DNA from: Thermomicrobiales bacterium
Lineage (GTDB): Bacteria; Chloroflexota; Chloroflexia; Thermomicrobiales; CADCWN01
Assembly (NCBI GenBank): GCA_030446685.1
Contig: JAUJMV010000011.1
Span: forward strand, 1-64,000
Direction of reading: 5' to 3'
DNA length: 64,000 nucleotides
The first letter of the stretch is position 1, and the number at the start of each line of letters is the position of its first letter. This document shows, piece after piece, positions 9,247-17,721 of the stretch. The translations under genes were made by a program, and so were the position numbers. The notes beneath the pieces were generated by a model that was given only the letters and a program-made list of their open reading frames with translations, was not told where the DNA came from and made no database searches.

Positions 9247-9813
9247 TCAGCGCCGCCGCCGCACCGCGAAGAGCTCGGCCACCGGCGCGCGGAAACCCGG
9301 CAGCACGTCGCCGCCATCCAGTTCGGCGTCGGGGCCGAGATCGCGCGTCGCGCCACCCGCGGCGTAGATGGTGACGGACTGGTGCTTCGGCCACAGCACC
9401 CATACCAGCCGTGTGCCCGCCGCCAGGTACTCGCGCACCTTGTCCCGCACGTCCTCCGCACGGTCGTTCGGCGACACCACCTCCACCGCCAAGTCCGGCG
9501 CGAAGGGCCAGTACCCCTCGGGGACTCCTTCCTCGGGGATGCGCTCCCAGGAGACGAACGAGACGTCGGGGATACGGAGGAGGTCGGGGTGGCGGCGGAG
9601 GATGTAGCTCGTGTTGTCGCTGAAGGCGAGACCGAGATCCCGCTCGGTGACGAACGTGTCGATCAATTTGTAGAGCAGCCCTACGATCAGGTTGTGCAGC
9701 GCGCCGGCACCGGGCGCCTCGACCAACGCTCCTTCCACCAATTCGTAGCGCACGCCCGGCTTTTCGGGCATCTCCCACAGTTCCTCGGCCGTCACCAGTT
9801 GCTTGACAGTCAT
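9247..9813 (-). CDS. Uma2 family (DUF820) PD-(D/E)XK-fold protein
   Basis: A 188-residue, full-length Uma2 protein. It begins with the family-typical LVTAEELWEMPEKPGVRYELVEG (residues 5-27). The putative active-site strands follow: IPDVSFVS (about 93), LAVEVVSPNDRAEDVRDKV (about 113), then YLAAGTRLVWVLWP. It is shorter and more canonical than the Uma2 gene at 2734 and lacks a coiled-coil tail. The function of the family is not established, although the fold is nuclease-like. The next gene downstream on this strand is the broken IS zone. Confidence 0.9.
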   Translation of the reverse strand: MTVKQLVTAEELWEMPEKPGVRYELVEGALVEAPGAGALHNLIVGLLYKLIDTFVTERDLGLAFSDNTSYILRRHPDLLRIPDVSFVSWERIPEEGVPEGYWPFAPDLAVEVVSPNDRAEDVRDKVREYLAAGTRLVWVLWPKHQSVTIYAAGGATRDLGPDAELDGGDVLPGFRAPVAELFAVRRRR

Positions 9814-9871
9814 GGTCCCTGCCCTCCTGCGCCTGGCGGCCGGCGAGTGCCGCGAACCCGCCCGGCGCCCG

Positions 9872-10732
9872 CTACCGCTCGTAGTTGCCGGGGCGGCCGG
9901 CGGCGAGGCCGCGGGCCTGCGGGGTCAGCTCGCGATCTTGCGGGAAGAAGTTGGCGCGCTCCAGCCAGGCGCGCTCGTCGGAGCGGATCGCGAGGATGTG
10001 CGCCAGCGCCTCCTCCGGGTCGGGGAGCGGCTCGCGCGGGCGCAGGCAGAGCCCGCCGATTGGGCGGCCGCTCTCCAGCACCAGGATGCGCGCACCGGAG
10101 GGGGTGGTCCGCAGCGGCACCAGGTAGACCCGCCCCGGGTAGAGCCCGCTCTGGACCGGCAGCGCGCCCTCGCGCCGCAGCGTGCGGTAGTCCTCCGCCC
10201 CCAGCATCCGCCGCGTCAGCCGCGAGGCGCGCAACTGCGCGTAGAAGGCCCGCCGCCGCTCCGCCGCCGCCCGTAGCAGCGTCCGCTCGGAGAGGATCAG
10301 CGCGCCGACGCCGATGGCGACGCTGGCGACCGCCAGGAGCAGGCCGAGCAGCCCGGTGACGAGCGGCGGCCGCGCGGAATATGCCAGCACGGCGCCGAAC
10401 ACGACGAGGCCGATCAGGGCTAGCCCGCCGTAGGCCCACCGCCGCGCCCGCGGGATGCGGCCCTGGCGCCGCCGGTCGGCGATCGCCCCCGCCGCCAGCG
10501 CCAGCCCGACGATCCCACCCAGCAGCGCCCCGCCCGCCAGCCGGTAGGGCAGGTTGCCGAAGGCGCGCAGCACCAGGGCGACGCCGACCGAGCCGATCGC
10601 CCCCGCGCTCATCGTCGCGACGAGCGCCGCGCCCGCCCTGGCTCCGAGCGCCCCGTCACTATTAAGCGCCCGCCGCACCCCACCGAAGAGCCCGCGCGCC
10701 GGCCGCGATCTCACCCGTCTGCGCTGCTGCAT
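9872..10732 (-). CDS. Membrane protein of unknown function
   Basis: A 286-residue protein starting MQQRRRVRSRPARGLFGG. Four or five hydrophobic segments lie in the first 150 residues (AGAALVATMSAGAIGSVGVAL, then LAGGALLGGIVGLALAAGA, then two more near 110-150). A charged soluble C-terminal half follows (RLTRRMLGAEDYRTLRREGAL). I recognise no family. It follows the acyl-CoA dehydrogenase gene on the same strand after about 100 bases of short-period repeat. Confidence 0.6.
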   Translation of the reverse strand: MQQRRRVRSRPARGLFGGVRRALNSDGALGARAGAALVATMSAGAIGSVGVALVLRAFGNLPYRLAGGALLGGIVGLALAAGAIADRRRQGRIPRARRWAYGGLALIGLVVFGAVLAYSARPPLVTGLLGLLLAVASVAIGVGALILSERTLLRAAAERRRAFYAQLRASRLTRRMLGAEDYRTLRREGALPVQSGLYPGRVYLVPLRTTPSGARILVLESGRPIGGLCLRPREPLPDPEEALAHILAIRSDERAWLERANFFPQDRELTPQARGLAAGRPGNYER

Positions 10733-10741
10733 GACCACCCC

Positions 10742-10903
10742 CCAGTCGAACGCGGAACGACGAGGTTCCATTGAGCGCCAGCAACAAGGTGGCACCGAAC
10801 AGAGAACGGCAGCCCCCTTCCGCACACGCCGTGTCCCCTATTCCGCGCCCGCCACAGCCCCCATTCCGCGTTCCGCACTCCGCGCTCCGCACTCCGCGTC
10901 CGG
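10742..10903. repeat. Short-period inverted repeat pair (GAACGCG type)
   Basis: Tandem TTCCGCACTCCGCG-like units at 10863-10903 face a short inverse (GAACGCGGAACGA) at 10747-10759. The array runs in frame into the C-terminal end of the acyl-CoA dehydrogenase gene. Confidence 0.6.
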
Positions 10904-12091
10904 CAGCCCGCCCGCCGCCTCGACATCGTAGCCCCAATCGAGCAGGCCGTCGTCGAGGGCGCGGCTGATGATCAGGCGGTGGATCTCGCTGGTGCCCTCG
11001 ACGATCGTCAGTTGCTTGGCGTCGCGGTAATAGCGCTCGGTCGCGTAGTCCTTCAGATAGCCGTAGCCGCCGAGGATCTGCAGCGCCTGCTCGGAGGCGC
11101 GCACCGCCACCTCGCTGGCGGTCGCCTTGGCGATCGAGAGGTGGTGCGCGATGTCGCGGTCGCTGCCCCCCTGGTCGACCAGCCAGGCGGCGCGGTAGGT
11201 CAGCAGGCGCGCGGCCTCGACCTCCATCGCCAGCTCGGCCAGCTTGAAGGCGATCGCCTGGTGCTCGATCAGCGGCCGGCCGAAGGTGCGGCGCTGCTTG
11301 GCGTAGGCCAGCGCGTACTGCGTCGCCCCCGCCGCCAGCCCGACCCCGCGCGCGGCGACCAGCGGGCGCACGACGTTGAGGTGGCGCATCACCAGCCGGA
11401 AGCCCTGATTCTCCTCGCCCAGGAGGGCGGCGGCCGGCACCCGGCAGTCGCGCAGGTCGAGCTCGACCACCGGCACGCCGAGCACGCCCATCTTCGGCAG
11501 CTCGCGGACGACGCGGAAGCCGGGGTTCGGCAGATCGACCAGGAAGGCGCTGACACCGCGCGCCCCCGCCGCCGGATCGGTCTTGGCGACGACCATCGCG
11601 AAGTCGGCGACGGTCGCCTGCCCGGCCCAGAGCTTCGTGCCGTTCAGCACGAAGCCGTCGCCGTCGCGGGTGGCGGTCGTGGCGATGTTGGCCGCGTCGG
11701 AGCCGGCCCCCGGCTCGGTCAGCGCGAAGCAGCCGCGCAGCCGCCCCTCGGCGACGCCGCGCACATACCGGTCCTGCTGCTCGGGCGTCCCGGCCATCGC
11801 GATGCCGGCGGTCGCCAGCCGCGTCGTCAGCAGCAGCAGCCCGGCCGAACTGTCGTACTTGGCGACCTCCTCGATCGCCAGCGCCAGCCCGAGCGAGCCG
11901 GCGCCCGCGCCGCCCGCTTCGGGCGGGAAGGCCAGCCCGAGCAGCCCTGCGTCGCGGAACGCCTCGAAGTAATCCTGCGGGTACACGCCCTCGCGGTCGA
12001 CCGCCGCCGCCCGCGGCGCGACGACCTCGCGCGCCACCCGCGCCGCCGTCTCCCGCACCCGCCGGTGCTGCTCGCTCAGCCCGAAATCCAT
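10838..12091 (-). CDS. Acyl-CoA dehydrogenase
   Basis: A 417-residue flavoenzyme. It catalyses alpha,beta-dehydrogenation of acyl-CoA with FAD, in fatty-acid or amino-acid catabolism. Visible signatures are CFALTEPGAGSDAANI (family signature 1, near residue 125) and QILGGYGYLKDYATERYYRD (signature 2). EGTSEIHRLI near residue 370 carries the usual catalytic Glu. The start at MDFGLSEQH fits the family better than the Met 16 residues upstream. The last 20 or so residues after YDVEAAGG are encoded by a short-period intergenic repeat and are probably an extension rather than enzyme. No etfAB genes are nearby. Confidence 0.93.
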   Translation of the reverse strand: MDFGLSEQHRRVRETAARVAREVVAPRAAAVDREGVYPQDYFEAFRDAGLLGLAFPPEAGGAGAGSLGLALAIEEVAKYDSSAGLLLLTTRLATAGIAMAGTPEQQDRYVRGVAEGRLRGCFALTEPGAGSDAANIATTATRDGDGFVLNGTKLWAGQATVADFAMVVAKTDPAAGARGVSAFLVDLPNPGFRVVRELPKMGVLGVPVVELDLRDCRVPAAALLGEENQGFRLVMRHLNVVRPLVAARGVGLAAGATQYALAYAKQRRTFGRPLIEHQAIAFKLAELAMEVEAARLLTYRAAWLVDQGGSDRDIAHHLSIAKATASEVAVRASEQALQILGGYGYLKDYATERYYRDAKQLTIVEGTSEIHRLIISRALDDGLLDWGYDVEAAGGLPDAECGARSAERGMGAVAGAE

Positions 12092-12139
12092 CCTTCTTCC
12101 CCAGTTACCCGCGCCCCGCCCGGCGCGATCGATCGCCAT

Positions 12140-12490
12140 GCAGGCGCTGTCCGGCGGCCTCGCCTCGCTGATATTGTACCAAGCTGCGCGTCGGGGCAGG
12201 GCGCGAGTAGCTGTTCAGGCTGGCCGGGCAACATTGCTACCGTGGCATCGCCGGGCCGCATCCGTACTCGGCGAGGACCGGGTTGCAAACGAATGTGCCC
12301 CCCGACTCTGAACAGTTACGGGCGCGAGGCCGCATAATGGACGTCTGGTGAGCGCGAATGCGGCTCGCCAAATCCCTGATCCCGCGCGGGTTGACGCGGG
12401 GATGACGTGCAAGCCCCGGACCGGGATACGCGGTTCCTCGATCGGCGAGGGCAAGTGCCCCTGGAGCGAGCATTCCGGCGTTGTTGCGGC
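12140..12490. other. Gap without a recognised gene
   Basis: About 350 bases between the acyl-CoA dehydrogenase start and the PIN gene stop. I see no supported gene, RNA or strong hairpin here. Confidence 0.4.
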
Positions 12491-12493
12491 GCC

Positions 12494-12925
12494 TTATGGG
12501 GCGAGCGGTATGACGGTGACGACGTGGGTGAACGCGGCGAAGTCGCCGGGGTTGTTCGTCAAGAGTTGCCGCACCCCGCCGACCTGCATCGTCGCGACGA
12601 TGTTCACGTCATGGACCCTGCGCCCGACGCCCTGCTCCACCAGATCGAGGAGCGCTGCCGTGACTGCCGCGCTTTCCTCAATAAGCTGAAAGCGGGCCTC
12701 GAAGTGGCGCACTTGTGCGGTCAAAGTGGTGATCGGGATATTGACCTGCGGGCGATTGAGCGTCGCCAGGAACTCGCGCAGGATCTGACGGCTGATCACA
12801 AGCGGCACGGCGGCGGCCTCGCGCGTCTCGATCGCCCGGCGCGCGATGGCGTGCAACGGCGAGACGGCCATACTGGCATAGACGAGCACATTGGTGTCCA
12901 GGAACACGGGCTCAACGTCCGTCAT
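12494..12925 (-). CDS. PIN-domain toxin (VapC-like)
   Basis: A 143-residue PIN nuclease. The first acidic residue is in VFLDTNVLVYAS; a second acidic position lies near LREFLATL, and a C-terminal DVNIVATM and LLTNNPGDF complete the usual four-acid site. PIN toxins cut tRNA or rRNA when released from a bound antitoxin. Met3 at 12925 is chosen over 12931 because it gives the shorter overlap with the upstream gene. The gene overlaps the end of the small upstream gene (12912-13133), the layout of a toxin-antitoxin operon. Confidence 0.85.
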   Translation of the reverse strand: MTDVEPVFLDTNVLVYASMAVSPLHAIARRAIETREAAAVPLVISRQILREFLATLNRPQVNIPITTLTAQVRHFEARFQLIEESAAVTAALLDLVEQGVGRRVHDVNIVATMQVGGVRQLLTNNPGDFAAFTHVVTVIPLAP

Positions 12926-13133
12926 CGTCATACAATTCCTCGCGGCAGAGCGGCAACCCGTCGGGCCACGTCCCGCCCTCGATCACGGGGAAGGGCGGCA
13001 GATCGCGCGGCAATTCGAGATCGTGGGCGACTCGCGGCGCCAGCAGACCGATGAGGCGCAGCTGATCCGCGAGTGAGAGGCGGCGGACCAGTGTCAGCGC
13101 CTGGTCCAGGGTTGGGGGATCGGGAGCAAACAT
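12912..13133 (-). CDS. Small putative antitoxin partner of the PIN toxin
   Basis: A 73-residue protein starting MFAPDPPTLDQALTLVRR, with a helical N-terminal half (LSLADQLRLIGLL) and an acidic C-terminus. Its size, position directly upstream and 14-base overlap with the PIN gene argue for an antitoxin; similar small proteins precede PIN genes in Chloroflexota and cyanobacteria. No DNA-binding motif is recognised, so this rests on context. Confidence 0.6.
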   Translation of the reverse strand: MFAPDPPTLDQALTLVRRLSLADQLRLIGLLAPRVAHDLELPRDLPPFPVIEGGTWPDGLPLCREELYDDDGR

Positions 13134-13362
13134 CGGTCCGCCTTTCGTTCGGCACGCCATGCGCATCCGCAGCACCAGAGGCGAGTATAGCACCGGGAGC
13201 GGGGCAAACCGCCGCCAACTGCATGCCGTAACACCACGCAAGTCCGGGGGGTCGAGAACACTGGCGCCGCACAACGCTGGCAGGGGCGCCCCCTCGGGTA
13301 TGGCATTCGACCGTTGCACGAGGTTCGCCGGACTCCGCACGTTTTCGGCGAGACTGTCTTTC

Positions 13363-14352
13363 GTGAAGGGGCTGGACGTGGTTGTCGAACCCACGACTAC
13401 AACCCAGCGCCGCCGCCTGCCCCTCGCCCTCCTGGGGGCGGGCGGGGCGCTGCTGGCCGCCGGCGGTGTCGCCTTCTACCGCCGGCCCTTCCGCACGCTG
13501 CGCGCCCTCCTGCGGCTGCGGCTGCGGCTCGCCGGGGTGCGCGAACGCCGGGTGACGGTCAACGGCGTGCCGCTGCGCTACTTCGAGGCCCGCCCCTCCT
13601 CATTCCATAGTCCAGCGCCCGCGACCCCCGATCCCGCCGAGGCGCTGGTGCTGATCCCCGGCCTCGGCGACTCCGCCGAGAGCTGGACCGATCTCCTCCT
13701 CGCCCTGCCGCGCGACCGGCGGATCCTGGCGGTGGACCTGGCCGGCTTCGGGCGCACCCCGCCGCCGCCGGAGGGGATGCGCTTCTCGGTCCTGACCGAC
13801 TACTTCGCCCGGTTCCTCGACGCCGTGGGGGTGCGCCGCGCGGCGCTGGCCGGCAACTCGCTCGGCGGCGCGGTCGCGATCCGCTACGCGGCGCGGCATC
13901 CGGGGCGCGTGACGCACCTCTTCCCGATCGACAGCGCCGGCCTGCTCGGCGAGGCGCCGGCGGTCCTGGAGCCGGCGACGCGCGAGCTGGCCCAGGAGTT
14001 GGTGCGGATCACCGTCGGGCCGGGGCGCCGTCTGCCCCGCTTCATCCTCGACGACCTGCTGCGCAACGTGCGCGCCCCGGCCCGCCGCGCCTATCTGGCG
14101 AACGGCGAGCCGACCGACGTGCGCGAGGACCTGCCCCGCCTCGGCGCGCTCGGCATCCCCACGACGATCGTCTGGGGCGAGCACGACGGATTGATCCCGC
14201 TCGACAATGGCGAGCGCCTGCGCGACGCGGTCGCCGGCGCAGAGCTGCTCGTCCTGCGGGGCGCCGGCCACAGCCCGCAGGGCGACGCCCCGCGCGCGCT
14301 GGCGCGGATCATCGGCGAACGGCTGCAACGAGCGCGGCCGGGCGCCATCTAG
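13363..14352 (+). CDS. Alpha/beta-fold hydrolase, membrane-anchored
   Basis: About 329 residues. An N-terminal hydrophobic stretch (LPLALLGAGGALLAAGGVAF) is a likely signal anchor. The hydrolase core has the oxyanion region ALVLIPGLGDSAESW, the nucleophile elbow AGNSLGG (Gly-x-Ser-x-Gly, Ser catalytic), an Asp in WGEHDGLIP and a His in GAGHSPQGD. It is an esterase, lipase or epoxide-hydrolase-type enzyme with unknown substrate. Start is GTG at 13363 or 13378; the latter has an AAGGGGC upstream. The gene diverges from the toxin-antitoxin pair. Confidence 0.88.
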   Translation: MKGLDVVVEPTTTTQRRRLPLALLGAGGALLAAGGVAFYRRPFRTLRALLRLRLRLAGVRERRVTVNGVPLRYFEARPSSFHSPAPATPDPAEALVLIPGLGDSAESWTDLLLALPRDRRILAVDLAGFGRTPPPPEGMRFSVLTDYFARFLDAVGVRRAALAGNSLGGAVAIRYAARHPGRVTHLFPIDSAGLLGEAPAVLEPATRELAQELVRITVGPGRRLPRFILDDLLRNVRAPARRAYLANGEPTDVREDLPRLGALGIPTTIVWGEHDGLIPLDNGERLRDAVAGAELLVLRGAGHSPQGDAPRALARIIGERLQRARPGAI

Positions 14353-14423
14353 GAATGCCGCGCCCAGCAGACGCGGCGCGCGCTCCAGGGGCCGCTCCAC
14401 GGAGTCAAGGACCGGCCGTGGAT

Positions 14424-14451
14424 TGTAAGGAGATGCTATACTTCCCTTACA
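14424..14451 (+). promoter_or_regulatory. Inverted-repeat operator overlapping a -10 box, upstream of AbrB-VapC
   Basis: TGTAAG (14424-14429) and CTTACA (14446-14451) form a perfect 6-bp inverted repeat spaced by 16 bases, with TATACT between them. It lies 28 bases before the antitoxin start. AbrB-type antitoxins usually repress their own operon through such sites, so autoregulation is inferred. Confidence 0.6.
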
Positions 14452-14478
14452 TACCGGCTGGTGCTGCGGAGGTGTGGG

Positions 14479-14745
14479 ATGCGGGAAGTGATCGCGACGG
14501 TGACGAGCAAGGGGCAGATCACCATCCCGGTGGAGGTGCGGCGGCGCCTGGGCGTGGAGGCGGGCGATCAGGTGGCCTTCGTGCTGGCCGACGACGGCTC
14601 GGTCCAGGTGCGGCGGCCCCACTACCTCACCGTGGCGGAGCTGGCCGGGGCGGCGGGCACGCTGCCGGAGCCCCTGCCCTGGGAGGACGTGCTGGCGATC
14701 GCCCACGAGGACCAGGCACTGGTGAAGCAGCCGAATCGGCCATGA
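14479..14745 (+). CDS. AbrB/MazE-type antitoxin (VapB)
   Basis: An 88-residue protein with a swapped-hairpin DNA-binding domain: VTSKGQITIPVEVRRRLGVE (residues 7-26), then GDQVAFVLADDG. The C-terminal part is acidic and helical and probably wraps around the VapC toxin. It overlaps vapC by ATGA (translational coupling). Start MREV follows a GGAGG with good spacing. It likely neutralises the toxin and represses the promoter at 14424-14451. Confidence 0.9.
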   Translation: MREVIATVTSKGQITIPVEVRRRLGVEAGDQVAFVLADDGSVQVRRPHYLTVAELAGAAGTLPEPLPWEDVLAIAHEDQALVKQPNRP

Positions 14746-15155
14746 GCGCGCCCTATGTCGACACGGATGTGCTGATCCGGCTGCTGACGGGTGACGATCC
14801 GGCGAAGCAGGCCGCGGCCCGAACACTCTTCACGGCGGTGGAGGAAGGGCGGCTCACCGTGGCCGCGCCGGAAAGTGTCATCGCCGATGCGGTGTTCGTG
14901 CTCAGTTCTCCGCGCCTGTATCGGCTGCCGCGGCCGCGCATCACGACCCTGCTGGGGTCACTCGTCCGCCTGCCCCACTTTCGCGTCCACAACCGCCCGA
15001 TCGTCTTGCGGGCGCTGGACCTCTACGGCAGCACCGGGCTGGGCTTCGGTGACGCGCTGCTGGTCGCCACCCTGGAGCGACAGGGCGGCGGGACGCTCTA
15101 CTCGTATGACGCGCACTTCGATCGCTTCGCGGCGGTCGAGCGCCGGGAGCCGTGA
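14742..15155 (+). CDS. PIN-domain toxin VapC
   Basis: A 137-residue PIN nuclease. Acidic residues are in YVDTDVLIRLLTGDD (residues 5-19), SVIADAVFVLSS, GFGDALLVATL and SYDAHFDR, the complete active-site set. Start overlaps the antitoxin stop by ATGA. It is closely similar to the frameshifted copy at 30718-31133, with the same RLxTGDDPAKQ and YRLPRP segments, so the two loci are recent paralogues. Confidence 0.92.
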   Translation: MSAPYVDTDVLIRLLTGDDPAKQAAARTLFTAVEEGRLTVAAPESVIADAVFVLSSPRLYRLPRPRITTLLGSLVRLPHFRVHNRPIVLRALDLYGSTGLGFGDALLVATLERQGGGTLYSYDAHFDRFAAVERREP

Positions 15156-15263
15156 CAGCCGCCCCGCTGCCCGTCCGCCAGGGGGCAGCAAGTGCTATCA
15201 TCTCGCTCGTGGGCCAAGCAGGGCCACGGTGGTGGGAGATCAGCGAGAGCGGAGGGGTTCGCG

Positions 15264-17165
15264 GTGTTCGTCGTCGGGACGGCGGGGCACGTCGATCACG
15301 GCAAGTCGACGCTGGTCAAGGCGCTGACCGGGATCGATCCCGACCGCCTGCGCGAGGAGCGCGAGCGGGCGATGACGATCGACCTCGGCTTCGCCTGGCT
15401 GACCCTGCCGGGCGGGCGCGAGGTCAGCATCGTCGACGTGCCGGGGCACGAGCGCTTCATCAAGAACATGCTCGCCGGGGTCGGCGGGATCGACGCGGCG
15501 CTGCTGATCGTCGCGGCCGACGAGGGGCCGATGCCGCAGACCGCCGAGCACCTGGCGATCCTCGACCTCCTCGGCATCGCCCGCGGCCTCGTCGTCCTGA
15601 CCAAGCGCGACCTGGTCGACGGCGACTGGCTCGATCTGGTGCGCGAGGAGACGCGCGAGCGCCTGGCCGGCACCACCCTGGAGCGGGCGCCGATCGTCGC
15701 GGTCTCGGCGACGACGGGTGAGGGATTGGACGACCTGCGCGTCGCCCTCGACCGCCTGCTCGACGACACCCCGCCGCGCCGCGTCACCGGGGCCCCGCGC
15801 CTGCCGATCGACCGCGTCTTCACGATCAGCGGCTTCGGCACCGTCGTCACCGGCACCCTCAGCGACGGCGCGCTGGCGATCGGCCAGGAGGTCGAGATCC
15901 TGCCGTCCGGGCGGCGCGGGCGCATCCGCGGCTTGCAGAGCCACCGCGCGAAGGCCCAGGAGGCCCAGCCGGGCAGCCGCGTGGCGGTCAACCTCGCCGG
16001 GCTGGCGACCGACGAACTGCGGCGCGGCGACCTGCTGACCGCCCCCGGCGCGCTGCGCCCCACCGACCGCCTCGACGCGCGCCTGACCCTCACCGCCGAC
16101 GCGCCGGTCGAGCTGGAGCAGAACGACGAGATCGACTTCTTCCTCGGGGCCGACGAGCTGCCGGCGCGGGTGACGCTCCTCGACGCCGAGCGGCTGCGCC
16201 CCGGCGCGACCGGCTGGGTCCAGTTGCGCCTCGCCCGCCCGGTCGCCGCGCTGAAGGGCGACCGCTTCATCATCCGCCGCCCCTCCCCCAGCATGACGAT
16301 CGGCGGCGGCGCGATCGTGGACGCCGCGCCGCGCCGCCACAAGCGCTTCCAGCCGGCGATCCTCGACACGCTGGCGACGCTGGAGCGCGGCACGCCCGCC
16401 GAGCTGGTCCTGCAGGCGCTGGCCGACGGGCCGCTCGACCGCAAGACCCTCGCCGCGCGCGCCGGCCTGGACGACGCCGCGCTCCGCGCCGCGCTCGACG
16501 AGACGCTGGTCGGCGGCGCGGTCCTCCTGCTGGCCGGCGATCCCGCCGCGCCGCGCCCCGCCGATGTCCTCGCCTCCGCGACCTCCTGGGCCGCGACCCG
16601 CGCCCGGATGACCGAGATCCTGGCGGCCCACCACCGGCAGTTCCCGCTGCGCCGGGGCCAGTCGAAGGAGGAGTTCAGGAGCCGCCTCGGCCTGGCGCCG
16701 CGCCTCTACGAGGCCGCCCTCGCCGCCGCCCTGCGCGAGGGCGCGGTCGCCGATGACGGGTCGACGCTGCGCCTGCCGGACCACCGGATCACCTTCACCC
16801 CGGCGCAGCAGCAGATCGTCGATCGCTTCCTGGCCGCGCTGGCCGCCCAGCCCTACGCCCCCCCCGCCCCGGCGGAGTTGGACGTGCCGCCCGAGCTGCT
16901 GGCGGCGCTGGCCGACACCGGCGCGATCGTGCGCGTCGACGACGGCGTCGTCTTCGGCGCCGCGGCCTATCGGGAGATCGTCGCCGAGACGCTGCGGCTG
17001 GTGGACGCCGAGGGGCGGATCACCGTCGCGCGCTTCCGCGACCGCTTCGGGTCGAGCCGCAAGTACGCGCTCGCGGTGCTGGAGCACTTCGACCGCCTGC
17101 ACCTCACCCGGCGCGTCGGCGACGAGCGGGTGCGCGGCACCGCCGCCCCGGCCGCCGCCGATTGA
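15264..17165 (+). CDS. selB: Selenocysteine-specific elongation factor SelB
   Basis: A 633-residue GTPase that delivers Sec-tRNA to UGA codons marked by a SECIS hairpin. The G domain has GTAGHVDHGKST (P-loop, residues 4-15), DVPGHERFIKN (G3) and TKRD (G4), then EF-Tu-like domains 2-3 (FTISGFGTVVTGTL). C-terminal winged helices, ending FRDRFGSSRKYALAVLEHFD, bind SECIS RNA. Start GTG at 15264 is set by GGAGGG seven bases upstream. No selA, selC, selD or selenoprotein gene is seen in this window. A TATCAT at 15196-15201 could be its -10 box. Confidence 0.95.
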   Translation: MFVVGTAGHVDHGKSTLVKALTGIDPDRLREERERAMTIDLGFAWLTLPGGREVSIVDVPGHERFIKNMLAGVGGIDAALLIVAADEGPMPQTAEHLAILDLLGIARGLVVLTKRDLVDGDWLDLVREETRERLAGTTLERAPIVAVSATTGEGLDDLRVALDRLLDDTPPRRVTGAPRLPIDRVFTISGFGTVVTGTLSDGALAIGQEVEILPSGRRGRIRGLQSHRAKAQEAQPGSRVAVNLAGLATDELRRGDLLTAPGALRPTDRLDARLTLTADAPVELEQNDEIDFFLGADELPARVTLLDAERLRPGATGWVQLRLARPVAALKGDRFIIRRPSPSMTIGGGAIVDAAPRRHKRFQPAILDTLATLERGTPAELVLQALADGPLDRKTLAARAGLDDAALRAALDETLVGGAVLLLAGDPAAPRPADVLASATSWAATRARMTEILAAHHRQFPLRRGQSKEEFRSRLGLAPRLYEAALAAALREGAVADDGSTLRLPDHRITFTPAQQQIVDRFLAALAAQPYAPPAPAELDVPPELLAALADTGAIVRVDDGVVFGAAAYREIVAETLRLVDAEGRITVARFRDRFGSSRKYALAVLEHFDRLHLTRRVGDERVRGTAAPAAAD

Positions 17166-17329
17166 CGCGCGCGACCGGGAGGCCCTAGACTACCGCCGGG
17201 CCGGGCGCGGCGCGTCGGGAAGCTGGTCAACTGGCCGCCGGGTTGGGAGAATGATCGGGGAGCGGCGTCGCGCGGGCGTCCGGCGCGCGGCCGGTCCCGG
17301 TGCGGCCTGCTTCGCAATGGCAGATCGGA

Positions 17330-17524
17330 ATGGAAAGGGTGGGGGTGGTGAAGCCGGATTTCTGGTGGATGCTCGGGTTATTCCTCTTCTTCATCGTGCT
17401 GTCGGCCGGCGCGATGCTCTGGGCCGGCTACCTCCCGGTGGCCTATGTGTTCATCATCTCGGGCATCGTCGGCAGCGCGGTCATCGCCTACTTCTTCCGC
17501 CCCGACTCGGCCAGCCGGCGCTAA
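17330..17524 (+). CDS. Small membrane protein, two TM helices
   Basis: A 64-residue protein with two hydrophobic helices (WWMLGLFLFFIVLSAGAMLW and VAYVFIISGIVGSAVIAYFF) and a short charged tail. The start could also be the GTG at KPDFWW. It lies 164 bases after selB. No family is recognised. Confidence 0.6.
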   Translation: MERVGVVKPDFWWMLGLFLFFIVLSAGAMLWAGYLPVAYVFIISGIVGSAVIAYFFRPDSASRR

Positions 17525-17721
17525 CCGCGCCCCAACGGGCGCCGGCGCCGCGGCGCCACGCAGCACCCCACGGGGCATACCGCCGCCGCGGGCTGAGATG
17601 GGGCTGATCCGCCCGGCCGTCTTACCGGCGTCGTCCGGCGGAGTGTGGGAGTAAAGGCCGGTAGCGGCCGGGGCGTATGTGCCGCGACCCGGCCCGATCG
17701 AGCGGGCCGGTCCTGCCGAAG
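17525..17721. other. Gap with inverted-repeat material
   Basis: Holds several GC-rich inverted segments (CCGGTAGCGGCCGG and neighbours) but no gene. It may include a terminator after the small membrane protein. Confidence 0.3.

Noticed and set aside
15240..17102. Minus-strand open frame of 620 codons
   Set aside because: Antisense shadow of selB.
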